From Calvatia gigantea (Eukaryota; Basidiomycota; Agaricomycetes; Agaricales; Lycoperdaceae), in the NCBI GenBank assembly GCA_025093985.1, contig JACAAK010000001.1, forward strand, positions 1,550,001 through 1,614,000: a DNA stretch of 64,000 nucleotides, given 5' to 3'. The notes beneath the pieces are model-generated. The model was not told the origin of the DNA. It saw nothing but the letters and a program-made list of their open reading frames with translations, and ran no database searches. Within the stretch, counting starts at the first letter, position 1. Every line of letters begins with the position of its first letter. A program made the position numbers and the translations under genes. Below are positions 12,018 to 22,507 of the stretch, piece after piece.

Positions 12018-12321
12018 TGTTAGTGAACTTTCATCTATTTACATCCATTCTGTACTTGTCTGCATTCCACTCCACCTCATGCCTGTTTCACCTATTCCAG
12101 TTCAGCGATCTCCAAGTATTGGCTTATAGTATCACTGCACCATTATCATCAGATGTTTCATGTGCTTACCTCCATCCATTTAACTGGATGTCTTCAGTAT
12201 TTAAGCATACATACATACTCCTGTATTCGGTACACTTAACCACCTAGTTCTCTCCCCTTACTTGTCCTCAAGTCTTAGCCTAAGTTGCAACCTGAGGTTT
12301 ACTCAGACTAAGATTGTAACA
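12018..12321 (+). repeat. 5' LTR of gypsy fragment D
   Basis: 304 bp, TGTTAGTGAAC...ATTGTAACA, in the opposite orientation to A and B. It is followed directly by the primer-binding segment TTTGGTTAAGCAGTCC and by a gag start 80 bp on, as in A and B. Confidence 0.82.
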
Positions 12322-12401
12322 TTTGGTTAAGCAGTCCCCACCTTACCTTGCAAGGAGTAGGCTGAAACAGGCCTAAACAAAGACAACCCAGGAGCTAGTA
12401 T

Positions 12402-12947
12402 ATGAGCTCGAACCCAGATGAATATAGAGAGCCAAATCTCGAAGTCACTGACAATGAATCTGAAACATTGGATGAGGAAGAAACAGGGAATGCTGAAGTA
12501 CCTGAAGAACCAACCAGAGAAACACATGATGAACCCAGAGCAAACCCAGCAGAAGAAGTACTATCAGAACTTCTAAATGAACTTGACCTAGCAGAGGAAG
12601 AGCTAATCCATCAGGAGAAATCAGACGAATCAAGCTTAGACAAAACAGAATCAGAAACTGACTCTGATATGACCTGACTAATGCAGTAGTATCCTACAAC
12701 AGCACCCAGTAGAAAAGGCTTAGTGCCAGACCCAGGGTTTTTCGATGGCACCTGCACCAAATTTGATGATTGGTGGAGAGCTATAATGCTCTTCATGAAA
12801 TTTAACAAGATTGCCTCAGCCGATGACCGAGCTATAGTAGTCCTAGCCAGACTGTGAGGAGGAACTGCAGGAGCATACATGGCCATGAAAGTACTGACCA
12901 TCCTAGAATCCAAAGACTCAGTAGACTGGAAGGTGTTCTCCGATAAA
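12402..12947 (+). pseudogene. Truncated gypsy gag, fragment D
   Basis: Begins [17 protein letters not shown], closely matching the gag proteins of A and B. The acidic N-terminal region is open to 12677, then a frameshift and stops interrupt the capsid part. The similarity (ending at DSVDWKVFS) stops at 12947, where repeat copy 3 begins. No pol or 3' LTR of D is left in the window. Confidence 0.8.
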
Positions 12948-14250
12948 GAGGCAGAAATAGAATACTAAATGTGATATGGATGTATGGCTTAGATTAAGCT
13001 GACAGAATAGATTTTTAAAGATTTCTGCACAAGGCAAGTTTGTGGGGAGGCAATCTGACAATGTGAGGGACAATTCCACAAAATAATGCGAAACAACAAT
13101 GCATAGAGAACACCAGAATAACTAGCTACCTTTGCTAAGAAGAGTAAAGCCAAATTACACTTGTAAAAAGCACAACTTGTGTCCCTTATCTAAGAAGTTA
13201 ACAAGACACAGAACCTCAGGTACTCCCTAAGATTCACCCTTATCAAGTCAACGACCAGAAGCGCACTGTCCTACACTTGTGATACTCCAAGTACCAGGGT
13301 GTAGTGATGCAATACACTCTTAATCTAAGCTCACTTCACAAGTAAGCTGAGGTCTTCTTCTTAGATTACAAAGGTCTCAACCTTAGCTCAAGTCACTTAG
13401 TCCAGTTAATCTCGAAAGAACTTATTACTTTGCTTTGCTCAGGCACAATAGATCGCTTTTCACTGCACTCTGAAGGCTGGGCAATGGCTAGTAGGTTCCT
13501 TGCCACGTCCGACACCTCAGAGGGGGTTTATATATTATTTGGGTGCTCGTTATGACAAGATAATGATTACATGACTAGGAACATATTATCAAGCAAGGTA
13601 CAAACTGGTAGATTAGATCGTGCACCAAGAGAGCCGCAACCTGTTAGATTAGTGAAACATTGGAAATACAGAAGGATTCTGGGTATCTGTTTGTTCCGGG
13701 CTGTGTTTTAGCCCGTTCTCTGGGTCTGCATTCTTCTCTAAATATGTAGAACATCTAAGATTTCGGACGTCACGTGAACTGTTCTCCTACATGTCCCTGT
13801 GGATTGTACGCGAACACGTCCATATGCATCATTAGTGCTGAGTGATGTTCGTTAATCTAACAATGGTGGCATTTCCTTGTGAGCATGCTGATTATCCTTT
13901 TAGATTAAGTGCGTCAGACTTATTTCCCGAGTCTAGGCTCATTGGAGGGGTCCCGTAGCTCTGTATAGACGCATTGGAATGGTTTTACCACCTGGTCTGG
14001 CCAGAATCACGACTGGTCATATGGTACACTGTTAGGATTGCTTTTTGTTAAGCACAGTGGTCATCCCATAGCCACTGCTATCTGTCATCAATGGCCATAG
14101 TGTTCTACAGTGATTGAGTACTCTTTTATTATACTGTTGGGCTCTTAGATTAGGTCGTACTACTACAGGAAGGTTCAATGCAATTGTTAGATTAGGCTTG
14201 TATGCCTTAGATTAGCAATTTTCATGCGTGAAAACGGCTTTGCCATTACA
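12948..14250 (+). repeat. 1.3-kb repeat, copy 3 (full length)
   Basis: The reference copy of the unclassified repeat, 1303 bp, from GAGGCAGAAATAG to TGCCATTACA. TTAGATTA occurs at 12989, 13361, 13644, 13900, 14145, 14187 and 14207. Its complement TAATCTAA occurs at 13321 and 13853, and the near match TAGATTAG at 13609. It has no open frame of note. On the left it abuts gag of D, on the right the integrase end of B, so at least one side arose by rearrangement rather than simple insertion. Confidence 0.78.
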
Positions 14251-14383
14251 CTGCTTCTCCTATCTTTTCCTTAATAAGGAAAGGGCCATACTGTTTTTGG
14301 CCTAGCTTCTTTGATGCTTGATTGGTATGGATGTTTGTGTTCTCCAGCCACACTGCATCACCTTTTTGGTATGTTCTGGTGTG
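14251..14383 (-). pseudogene. Integrase C-terminal fragment of gypsy element B
   Basis: Encodes VWLENTNIHTNQASKKLGQ, YGPFLIKEKIGEA and neighbours on the minus strand, nearly identical to 22880-23000 of element A. It is the continuation of the B integrase that ends at 28168. Element A separates the two parts and duplicated GTGTG at both edges (14379-14383 and 28168-28172). Confidence 0.88.
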
Positions 14384-14689
14384 TGTTACGACCTTAGTCT
14401 GATAAGACCTCAGGTTGCTACTTAGGTTAAGTCTTAAGGGCGAGTAAGGGGAAAGAACCAGGTGGTTAAGCATACTGAATACAGGAGCATGTATGTACGC
14501 TTAAGTACAGAAGGGCCATCCAGTTGAATGGATGGAGATAACTACATGAAATGTCCGATGTCTATGGTATAGTAGTTATGAGTCAGAGTTCAGGGATCGC
14601 GCAGGCAGGAATAGATGAAACAGGTACACAGGAGGTAGGAATGTAGACAAATATAGAGAGTGCGATATAACCAGTGAAAATTCACAACA
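14384..14689 (-). repeat. 3' LTR of gypsy element A
   Basis: 306 bp, TGTTACGACC...TTCACAACA in plus orientation, paired with 27862-28167. The adjoining ATACCCCCC is the complement of a polypurine tract at the expected place just upstream of the 3' LTR. Confidence 0.92.
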
Positions 14690-15652
14690 ATACCCCCCAA
14701 TCAGGCTTCATGCCTCAGGAAGCTCATCGAAGTCTCCATTTACAATTGCGGTGGCGAGTGCCTTTTTAGTGGTAGTGATAAGAAACTTTCCCTCGTTGGA
14801 GCACGCTAAGAAGATGGGTGAGTGGCTTCACCTGTCTTGTCAGATAGGGACTGGGACACCATTGTATAGGAAATCGGTGGTGGTGGAGCTGTCCCAGTAG
14901 TTCTTGACTATCGAGTTCCAATAATGTTGGTCCTTTTCTTGTCCTGGCAATACAGTGCGGAATCTTGTGGGTAGCAGAAAAACCGATATGAGTTGTGGCG
15001 GTGTGATGGTTTTAATGAAGCAATGGAGGGCATTGACTTCTTCTTTAATTGAAACCGTGGTTTCCTCATCCATAGGGGTATCAGTGCGGGTCGGTGGTGT
15101 GGGGTTGACGGTGTCATGTAGTTCGGACAGAGTGATGTGGATTCTATCGACCAAGGTATTGATGTCAGGGTCTTCATTTGACTTGTCTCTTCTGAGTAAC
15201 TTCATGGCTATATTGGCAAGCTCTAGGAATATGTTGGCGATATCGAGGTGATTGAAGACCTCAAGGCCCAAATCAATTTGGCTTTGGAGTCTTTGGACGT
15301 GATCCTTTTCGTTAGGGGTGAGGGTGGACTGGTCTAGTGCTTGGAAGATGGCGGGGATATGCTGGTTGGTGGAGGAGGAGGCGTTGGTGAATCTGGTGTA
15401 CATATCAGCGAAGGTGATACATGCAGTGGCAAGGGTAATGTGCTGGTTTACTACTAATTGCTTGTTCTGGGCAGTAATGTTCTCGATCTCGCTGTTGGTT
15501 GCCTTGTCGACGTCTTTGAGCAAGGCTTCAAGGAGTCCTTGTGCAGGGGATGGTGTTTTAGCGAGATTGAAACGAGTTCCCTGGGGGGCAGGTGCTCGGC
15601 TGTTACCTGGCTCGGGGAACGGAAGAGAGGAGATTCTGGTAGGAGTGGGATG

Positions 15653-16060
15653 TGTTAAGACGAGTACACCACAATAGCTTGCACTAGTGGCGGAGGGAAG
15701 TCGTACTCACTGGGTTTGTTGAGATGTGCGTTGTAGACGGTAGCTAGAGGATATCTTAGAGGAATGATGGGCAGTTGGTAGACTGGATTGTCTAAAGAAT
15801 ATATGCATACTACATAGGTCTTATATATCTAGTGTCTCTGGTCTGTGCACCGTTCTACCTAATACAGGTGAGGTCTTATCTGCCAGTAGCATATACAGAG
15901 CATACTGCGTACATTGTTCTATTTAATAGACCATGACCAGCAACCTAGAGTGTGGTCTAGTACATTGTTCGTTATCTCTCTTCAAGAGTGAAGTACTCAA
16001 GAACCCGTTTCAGCTATAAATAGACTGAACCAACATAGTGGTACAGATCGAGATTCAACA
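15653..16060 (-). repeat. 3' LTR of the copia element
   Basis: 408 bp, nearly identical to 22044-22451. It includes a TATA-like CTATAAATA on the minus sense (near 16013-16021) in both copies. Confidence 0.93.
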
Positions 16061-16085
16061 CTCCTCCTCACTTGAAGGAGGGAGA

Positions 16086-17900
16086 TTAATATTTCATCAA
16101 TCGAGTGGCTTTATCCCATGCTTCGATATCAGAACCGAAAATCAGTCCAAGTTCAGGGCGGAAGAGATTGATTTTGGTTATGCCAAGATTCTTTGTAAAG
16201 ATATCGGCGGGATTGTCTTGTGAAGACACATTACCAATAACAATAATACCCTCCTCAACTAATTCTCGCACATAGTGGTAATGAATATCCACGTGCTTCG
16301 ATCATTTTTCAACAATGGGATTTTCAGTCCAGAATTTGGACCCATCGTTGTCGCCGTAGAGAATAGGAGTTGGGTGCTCAATTTTGAGCTCCTCCAGAAG
16401 CTGTGACAGCCATTTCACTTGTCGTGAAGCGTCAGACAGTTCTTTATATTCCGCCTCAGTGGACGATAATGAAACCGTCTTTTGTCACCGCGAAGTCCAA
16501 GTGACAGCACCAGACGCGATCATACAAACATTTCCCGATACAGATCGGCGGGTTTCTGTATCTTGAGCCCAATCCGAGTCACTGAGACATTCCAACGTGA
16601 CCGTCGGTTTCCCAGTATCGCCTTCATATTTCAACGCATAGTTCCTTGTCATGGACAAGTACTTTAATACATGAATTCCAGCACGATAGTGCTCGGGTGC
16701 GGGGTTAGCAGCATGTTGTGCCAGCTTAACTACGGCAAAGGCTATGTCGGGCCTAATACCAATCATCAAGTACATTAAAGATCCAACCAATTGTTGGTAC
16801 TTTTGATGGAAGGGATGTGACGCAGTTTCCTTGTTCGTTACAAACTGGAAGCCGGCGGGTAATGGTGTTTTAGCCGTGGCAGACTGTGGAACCTGGAAGC
16901 GCTGCAAGATCTTATCCAGGTATTTCACCTGTTGGATGAAGATTTGACGCTTGGAGCGATTCCTCGAGATTTTCATCCCAAGGAATTCTTCATAGGGACC
17001 GTGGTCTCTGCATTCCCACTTTTTCGTAAACTTTCCCTTCAACTCATTGAGGAGGGGGGAGTTTTTCTTTCCCAAAAAATTCACGTCATCAACGTAGACA
17101 ATGGCTACTACAAGCTCTTTTGTTTTCGGATGTCTGTGAAAGTATACAGCGTAGTCGGATTTGCAGCGGGTAAATCCCAGCTCAATCATAGATTGATGCA
17201 ATTCTTTCCACCACTGGCGACCGGCTTGTTTAAGGCCATAGATCGCTCGTCTAAGTCTCCATACTTTTCCTTCCTGCCCAGGAAGTTGAAACCCTTCGGG
17301 CTGTTCCATGTATATTTCCTCATCCAGTTTGCCATATAAATAGGCTGTTTTTACATCGACGCTATGCATATCCCAATCATGGATTGCAGTGAGTGCGAAG
17401 CTTACGCGTGCAGACTCGTAGCGGACAACTGGTGAGAAAAGCTCGTTATAGTCGATGCCTTCAATCTGCGAGAACCCCTTCGCAACTAAGCGAGCTCGCA
17501 GGTGGCCATCAGACTTTTCGAGAAATACCCAACGGTTTTTAACCATCCTCCTTCCTTTCGGAAGATCTACAAGTTCGTATACCCCTCGTTTCTTTAACGC
17601 TTTGAGTTCCTCGATACATGCAGCCATCCATTTTGCCTTGATAGGCTCAGGAAGCTTAAGCATGTCACGGAAAGTTTCAGGCTCTCCGTGTGCAGTATTA
17701 TGTACCATCTGTATCAAGAAATCGATCAGTTTTACTCCTCCCTCAGTGACAAGCCTTTCAATGTCCATATCATTTACATCGTGAGATGTTGGATCATTGT
17801 TTTCAGGCATAGGTGGCAGTTCCGGACGTGGAGGGAGCTGAAATGGAGGTAAATCAAAGGGTTGTGGCGGATACCGCTCAGCACAAACTCTTTGTCTCAC
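16086..17900 (-). pseudogene. Copia reverse transcriptase and RNase H
   Basis: The RVT_2-type reverse transcriptase reads KNRWVFLEKSDGHLRARLVA, then DVKTAYLYGKLDEEIYMEQP, and carries the YVDD active-site box (IVYVDDVNFLG). RNase H follows with DSDWAQDTETRRSVSG, and the end reads NPADIFTKNL. The frame is open from 17900 to 16485. A stop inside EK*SKHVDIHYH near 16300 fits a CGA to TGA change of an Arg codon. Otherwise the region looks well preserved. Confidence 0.9.
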
Positions 17901-17996
17901 ATATTCAGGATGGTTAGTCCTAGCTCTTCGCTCACAAATAATTTCGTCCGAAGGGGCATTGGTGCGTACGCGCTGCCTTTGCCTCTGCTGCTCTTG

Positions 17997-18749
17997 TCAG
18001 TGAGTCCGATCTATTTCTCTTTCAATTGAAATTGGACGCCTATTCTCTCCATATGTATTACCTGGTCTAACAGGAGGCCTGCCTTGTCGTTCAGAACGAC
18101 GTGGCTCTACCTGGTCAGAACCAACAGCGCGATGTTTGGGAACAGGGATTGGGAATTCCTCGTTCTCGGTATCCCATACATCTCTGTCCACATGCCAATT
18201 ATCACGTATATCAGGTTCCTCCTCAACGGTCGTTCCACGCGAAGGTGGCGACTCAGGTGGGGGAACCCAAGGTGGCGTATTGCCCGGTGATGGCCGTCGT
18301 GAATTTATGCTGTCTGGCGGGGTTGAATCATGCCAGGGTAAAGGAGGTGTAGGCGGAGAATATTTCGGTTTGAATGGTGGAGAAACCGGAGGTAACGTTA
18401 CTGGTTGATCAGGTGGAGGTGGAACAATTCCAGCATCATCTGAAGATGGTGGAATAGGTGGTTCATTCTCTAATCCTGGTCTAGACAGGTTTCTCTCTCC
18501 TCTGTGATTAGGCCGGTTACTGCTATCCGGCACTGAATCGGGGCATTTGGGAAAATATCCCTCGTCGAATAAGGCGTTTGGTGATATAAAGATCACGTTG
18601 CCTGTCGTGTGCCGCATAAAGACGTAGTTTTTACTACCTTTGTATCCAAGAAAGATCATAATCTCGGATTTTGCGGACAATTTGTTTGGGCAGATCTCAT
18701 CAGGTAAATATACATACGTGCCGCATCCAAACACACAAATATGGGACAA
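17997..18749 (-). pseudogene. Copia integrase C-terminal region and proline-rich linker
   Basis: Begins SHICVFGCGTYVYLPDE and carries FLGYKGSKNYVFM, the usual GKGY-like region after the copia integrase core. A long Pro/Ser-rich linker follows and leads into the reverse transcriptase. Stops separate it from the blocks on either side; the one near 17998 reads TH*QEQ and fits CGA to TGA. Confidence 0.8.
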
Positions 18750-18791
18750 ATCTGGTTTTTCCCTCGAATAACACTCAAAAGGTGTCTTCCA

Positions 18792-19724
18792 CTACAGACA
18801 CTGGACTGGCATGCAATTATATAAATGCACAGCTGTGTTCAACGCAAATTCCCACCACAAGTCAGGTAGACATGCCTGTAGCCTTATAGCTTGGGCTTTC
18901 TCGTGTAGGGTGCGGTTCAGTCGCTCTGCTCTCCCATTTTGCTGATGCGCATAGGGAGCAGTGGTCTCGTGGGTAATTCCATGCGCCGCGAGTCCTGCCA
19001 ATAACCTTTCATTGACATATTCTCCTCCATTATCGGTGCGAAGTCGTTTGACTCGCATTCTGGAGAGGTTCTCTAATGCGCTGATCAGCTGAATGAGCTT
19101 CTCAGAAGCCTCAGACTTCTTTTGAAGGAGGACTATATGTGCATGAGAAGAAAAGTCATCAAGGAACGTCATTGCCCATTTATATTTATGGTAACTAATG
19201 ACGGGCAGTTCCAGCAAGTCTGAGTGACATAGCTCAAAGACTGCGGTGGCTCGCTTGGGATTAATCGGGAAGGGGTTATTATGCATTTTCCCCTTGGCAC
19301 AGCCATCGCAAATGCCTTTCTGAGTAGATGGTGCAGGAATTGACGCGATGCCCTCTACGTGCTTTGGAAGCTCGGAGAGCGCGTGATCTGAAGGGTGTCC
19401 CATTCGACGATGCCAATCGATATAATCAAGTTGGTATAATGTCAATGCTACTGGTTGCTCCTTGCTATTTTGCAAGACATACATGTGCACCATATGTACG
19501 TTGTTTTTAAACAAATGATGAGGCCAGGCGGACAATACTGCTTGTCCTGATTTATCACGGATGGTGGTCCCTTTAACGGTTGCCTCTAGAACATAGCCGT
19601 TCCTTAGAATCTGGCCTGAGGACATTAACCGTTCTGTGATTTCTTTGATGTAAAAGACCAGCGCAATACATGAAGTAGCGCTCTTGGACTTTCCCTTGTC
19701 TGTCACATCATGCTGGAAAATCAC
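18792..19724 (-). pseudogene. Copia integrase (zinc-binding and catalytic core)
   Basis: The GAG-pre-integrase zinc site is intact: HRRMGH followed by CDGCAKGK. The catalytic core has D in CHSDLLELP, D in LRTDNGGEYV and E in GRAERLNRT, with 35 residues between the last two (DD35E). A stop separates it from the protease block; at 19728-19740 the frame reads MTG*GSVIF, again fitting CGA to TGA. Confidence 0.92.
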
Positions 19725-19730
19725 AGACCC

Positions 19731-20027
19731 TCATCCTGTCATTTCGTAAATCCGGTTGCCAGCGGCTTGTATAAGCCCGTAATGGCCCATCTTAACCTCT
19801 GCAAAATCAGAGAGATAACCGGTGACATGGTATGATGCTCCGGAATCAAGGAGCCAGTCTGCGTTATTCACAGAATGTTTATTCCCTTCTTCTCTACACT
19901 TTTGGCACTGAGACAAATCACAGATGTGATATGTGATGATCTGATTAAGATCCTCGTGCTCTTCGTGGAGTTCTGACCTTATCTTGTCTAAATACTCGTG
20001 ATTATTCATGGTATATGTAGCGTTCAT
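19731..20027 (-). pseudogene. Copia protease
   Basis: Contains WLLDSGASYHVTGYLSDF, the aspartic protease site of copia polyproteins (LDSGAS.H). Just before it is a Cys-rich stretch, CQKCREEGNKH. It processes the polyprotein in the virus-like particle. Confidence 0.88.
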
Positions 20028-20207
20028 CTTACTTTCTAGCTTAGTTTCACCAGCGGAATAAGCAGAAGGGGAAATGCCTTGGGTGCGCTTCCAGCATACA
20101 TTGCAATTAACGAAGTCAGTACAGCAGTGTCTACGACGAGTCCCTACAGGAGGTGGGCGATGTGCTACATCTGCATAGGTGCCCCGCTCCGTTTGGCGGC
20201 CACCTCG

Positions 20208-21866
20208 TCATCCCAACTCATCCTCGGAATCTCCAGGGCGTCCCACTCCGAGGCGGACAGACCCTGTGTCTGTATCATTCCGTCCCATCCATTGATGGGG
20301 CTGTACATCATCCTCTGCATCAGAACAAGAATAGTAGTCAGTTGAAGGTACTGACCCGCACCCTCCGTCGGAACCGTAGTCGGTGTCCGAGTCGTTGTCA
20401 TCTAAGACCAACTCGAGGACAGACTTGATCTCCTTTAGCACCTGCTTCTTCTTGAGCAGCTTGGGCTTCTTGATAATCGCCGGCCTGTTATACACTGGGG
20501 CCGGCCATGCGATCTCGTCTTCCTCCCTTGTGACGGTGGATGGAGAGGGCTCGACATCCATTGCGTCAAAACGCTTCCACATCTCCTCCGAACTCTTGCC
20601 CGACGAAGAAGTTGATTTGAGACATTCATTCCACTTCTTCAGTGCGGTAACCTTGGCTTTCACCGAAGGTTTGCGACGAGTTTCGGGCTCAGGCGCAGTG
20701 ATGCGCGATGTGAGTGGAGTGGCATTACTGCCAGTGGCAGTGGAGTTAGAGGCAACGGGAGGTGTTTTGGCTTGACGCGTTGCTTCTACAAGGGAACGAG
20801 TGGATGGTGGCGGCAACGTTTGTGCCTACAACACGAAGTCCATGTCCTGAATATAGCCGGAAGAGGTGGCGGCATTGCCTTGCACACCTCCCTCCTTTCC
20901 CTTTCCCTTTCCTTTTCCTCGGGGGCGCCATTGGCGTTTCTTCTCGCCGTCACCTTCTCCTCCAGATGGCTTTTGCTGCTGCTGCTGCTGCTGCTGCTGG
21001 GGCTGCTGCTGGGGCTTTTTAGACCCCGAAGGCTGCTGCTTCCCTTGCTGCTGGCGCTGCTGCTGCTGCTGCTGCCCACCTCCTTGTCGTGGAGTAAAGC
21101 GCGCTCGTTGTGTGTGGGCGGTCTGGTTGGAGGCGTAAGCGGCAATGATACCGCTTCGGGCCTTATCCCATGTCAGCTCGTGGAGCGACGTGTTCGAGGT
21201 GAGGAGCGTCTGAGCTACGTGGCTCAAAGACGGGTGGAGGGAGTGGAGGAGGATCATGGTTTCAATCTCCGGGGTGATGCCACTATCCATGGTGTCAAGC
21301 TGCCTGAAGATCTGCTGGAGCTCGCTCATCTTGAGCGAGGGATCACCACCGAGGGGGAGCTCAAATGTTATTGCGCGAATGAACTTGTTATAAACCTGAG
21401 CTGGTCCAGGAAGGCCATATTGACCCTGCAACTGAGACCAGAGAGCGCGAGCATCCCGGGCGGAATGCTTTAACATGCTATTGGGGAGAGTTGCCTCTAT
21501 CAACCCAAGAGCTCGCATCTGGAGGTTGTTGGCCATTCCAACACTGCGGCGCTCCTCAGCAGTCGCAGGAATTGGGGTTCCTGGTCGTGCGGGACATGCC
21601 GGCGAAGTGCCGGAAGCCGGGACAGCAGGGTGTTCAGGTCCATAAGCCTGCTCGTATTGGACTGGTTCGTCCATCGCTCCAGAGAAATCCCATCCGGTCC
21701 AGGAGCAGTTGTTTAAGGAAATGCACATAAGTGCAGACCGAAGGCGAAGCGACCAAATGGTGTAGTTACCCGTCCCAGTAAGGACGGGAAGCTGTCCGCT
21801 AGGGGTTTGAACAAAGCCCGGCGTAACAGAAGCCGGTTTAGACATATCTAAGAATAGAGTAAACAT
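20208..21866 (-). pseudogene. Copia gag region
   Basis: Starts MFTLFLDMSKPASVTPGF; the start may be the internal Met at 21845. The capsid-like part reads NYTIWSLRLRSALMCIS and LWSQLQGQYGLPGPAQVYNK, as in the retrotran gag family. A glutamine-rich run (20970-21075) and a Lys/Arg-Gly-rich segment follow. After a stop at 20826 the same frame continues with an acidic segment to 20208. A classical CCHC knuckle was not found intact. Confidence 0.85.
20970..21075 (-). repeat. Polyglutamine-coding CAG/CTG tract in copia gag
   Basis: Runs of CTG on the plus strand, interrupted by GGG and CCT, encode Q-rich runs broken by Pro and Lys on the minus strand. Tracts of this kind change length easily, so they could mark individual copies of the family. 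Confidence 0.85.
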
Positions 21867-22043
21867 GCGTTAGCATCATGTAGGACTGCAGTGCGTGATG
21901 CACGCGTCGCAACATGGGGCAGACTCGGGGATCAAATGGACCAAAGGGCCACCATCTCCCAGGTTGCGTACGACCATAGCCTCCTACACTCTACCAGCGT
22001 TGCAAAGCGCGGTTGGAGTGAGCGGCGGTCGGGGCCCATAACC

Positions 22044-22451
22044 TGTTAAGATGAGTACACCACAATAGCTTGCACTAGTGGCGGAGGGGAGTCATACTCA
22101 CTGGGTTTGTTGAGATGTGCGTTGTAGACGGTAGCTAGAGGATATCTTAGAGGAATGATGGGCAGTTGGTAGACTGGATTGTCTAAAGAATATACGCATA
22201 CTACATAGGTCTTATATATCTAGTGTCTCTGGTCTGTGCACCGTTCTACCTAATACAGGTGAGGTCTTATCTGCCAGTAGCATATACAGAGCATACTGCG
22301 TACATTGTTCTATTTAATAGACCATGACCAGCAACCTAGAGTGTGGTCTAGTACATTGTTCGTTATCTCTCTTCAAGAGTGAAGTACTCAAGAACCCGTT
22401 TCAGCTATAAATAGACTGAACCAACGTAGTGGTATGGATCGAGATTCAACA
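22044..22451 (-). repeat. 5' LTR of the copia element
   Basis: 408 bp, TGTTAAGATGAG...GATTCAACA on the plus strand, followed at once by the GGATG target duplication and then the third ORF of element A. Confidence 0.93.
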
Positions 22452-22507
22452 GGATGGACAAGGGAGTCGATGGTAATGTGGTTGGATTGGGAGGCAGGCA
22501 TGTTTGT

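Larger units (their letters stand above)
15653..22451 (-). mobile_element. Full-length Ty1/copia retrotransposon inside element A
   Basis: 6799 bp with 408-bp LTRs (15653-16060 and 22044-22451), ending TGTTAAG...CAACA, flanked by GGATG (15648-15652 and 22452-22456). Domain order gag, protease, integrase, reverse transcriptase, RNase H is the copia order. A purine tract (complement of 16061-16077) precedes the 3' LTR. The sequence next to the 5' LTR (complement of GGGCCCATAACC, 22032-22043) resembles an initiator-tRNA anticodon stem-loop, as in copia elements primed by a half tRNA. The LTRs differ at about seven noted positions, so this is younger than its host element A. Confidence 0.95.
14840..22501 (-). 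pseudogene. Third ORF of gypsy element A, function unknown, split by copia
   Basis: Starts at the ATG at 22501, 6 nt after the pol stop, runs to the copia insertion at 22452, and resumes at 15647 down to a stop at 14840. Leaving out the copia element and one TSD copy, the 858 nt stay in one frame and encode 285 residues. The N-terminal 50 residues are rich in Pro, Ser and Thr. The middle looks helical (for example LLKDVDKATNSEIENITAQN and ANIFLELANIAMKLLRRDK). There is an acidic segment near TDTPMDEETTVSIKEE. No signal peptide, membrane segment, zinc finger or known catalytic motif is visible, so it is not a typical envelope protein. A decayed relative sits at 10137-10998 in element B. Confidence 0.75.

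Noticed and set aside
12948..14250. Helitron origin of the 1.3-kb repeat
   Set aside because: No TC start, no CTRR end and no terminal hairpin at the shared boundaries.
14955..15677. Plus-strand frames of up to 119 codons opposite the third gypsy ORF
   Set aside because: Shadows of the minus-strand ORF, without conserved features and extending into the copia LTR.
20865..21473. Plus-strand frames rich in Cys or Leu opposite copia gag
   Set aside because: Antisense of the CAG/CTG tract and capsid region; runs of CCCCC and LLLLL come from the triplet repeat.
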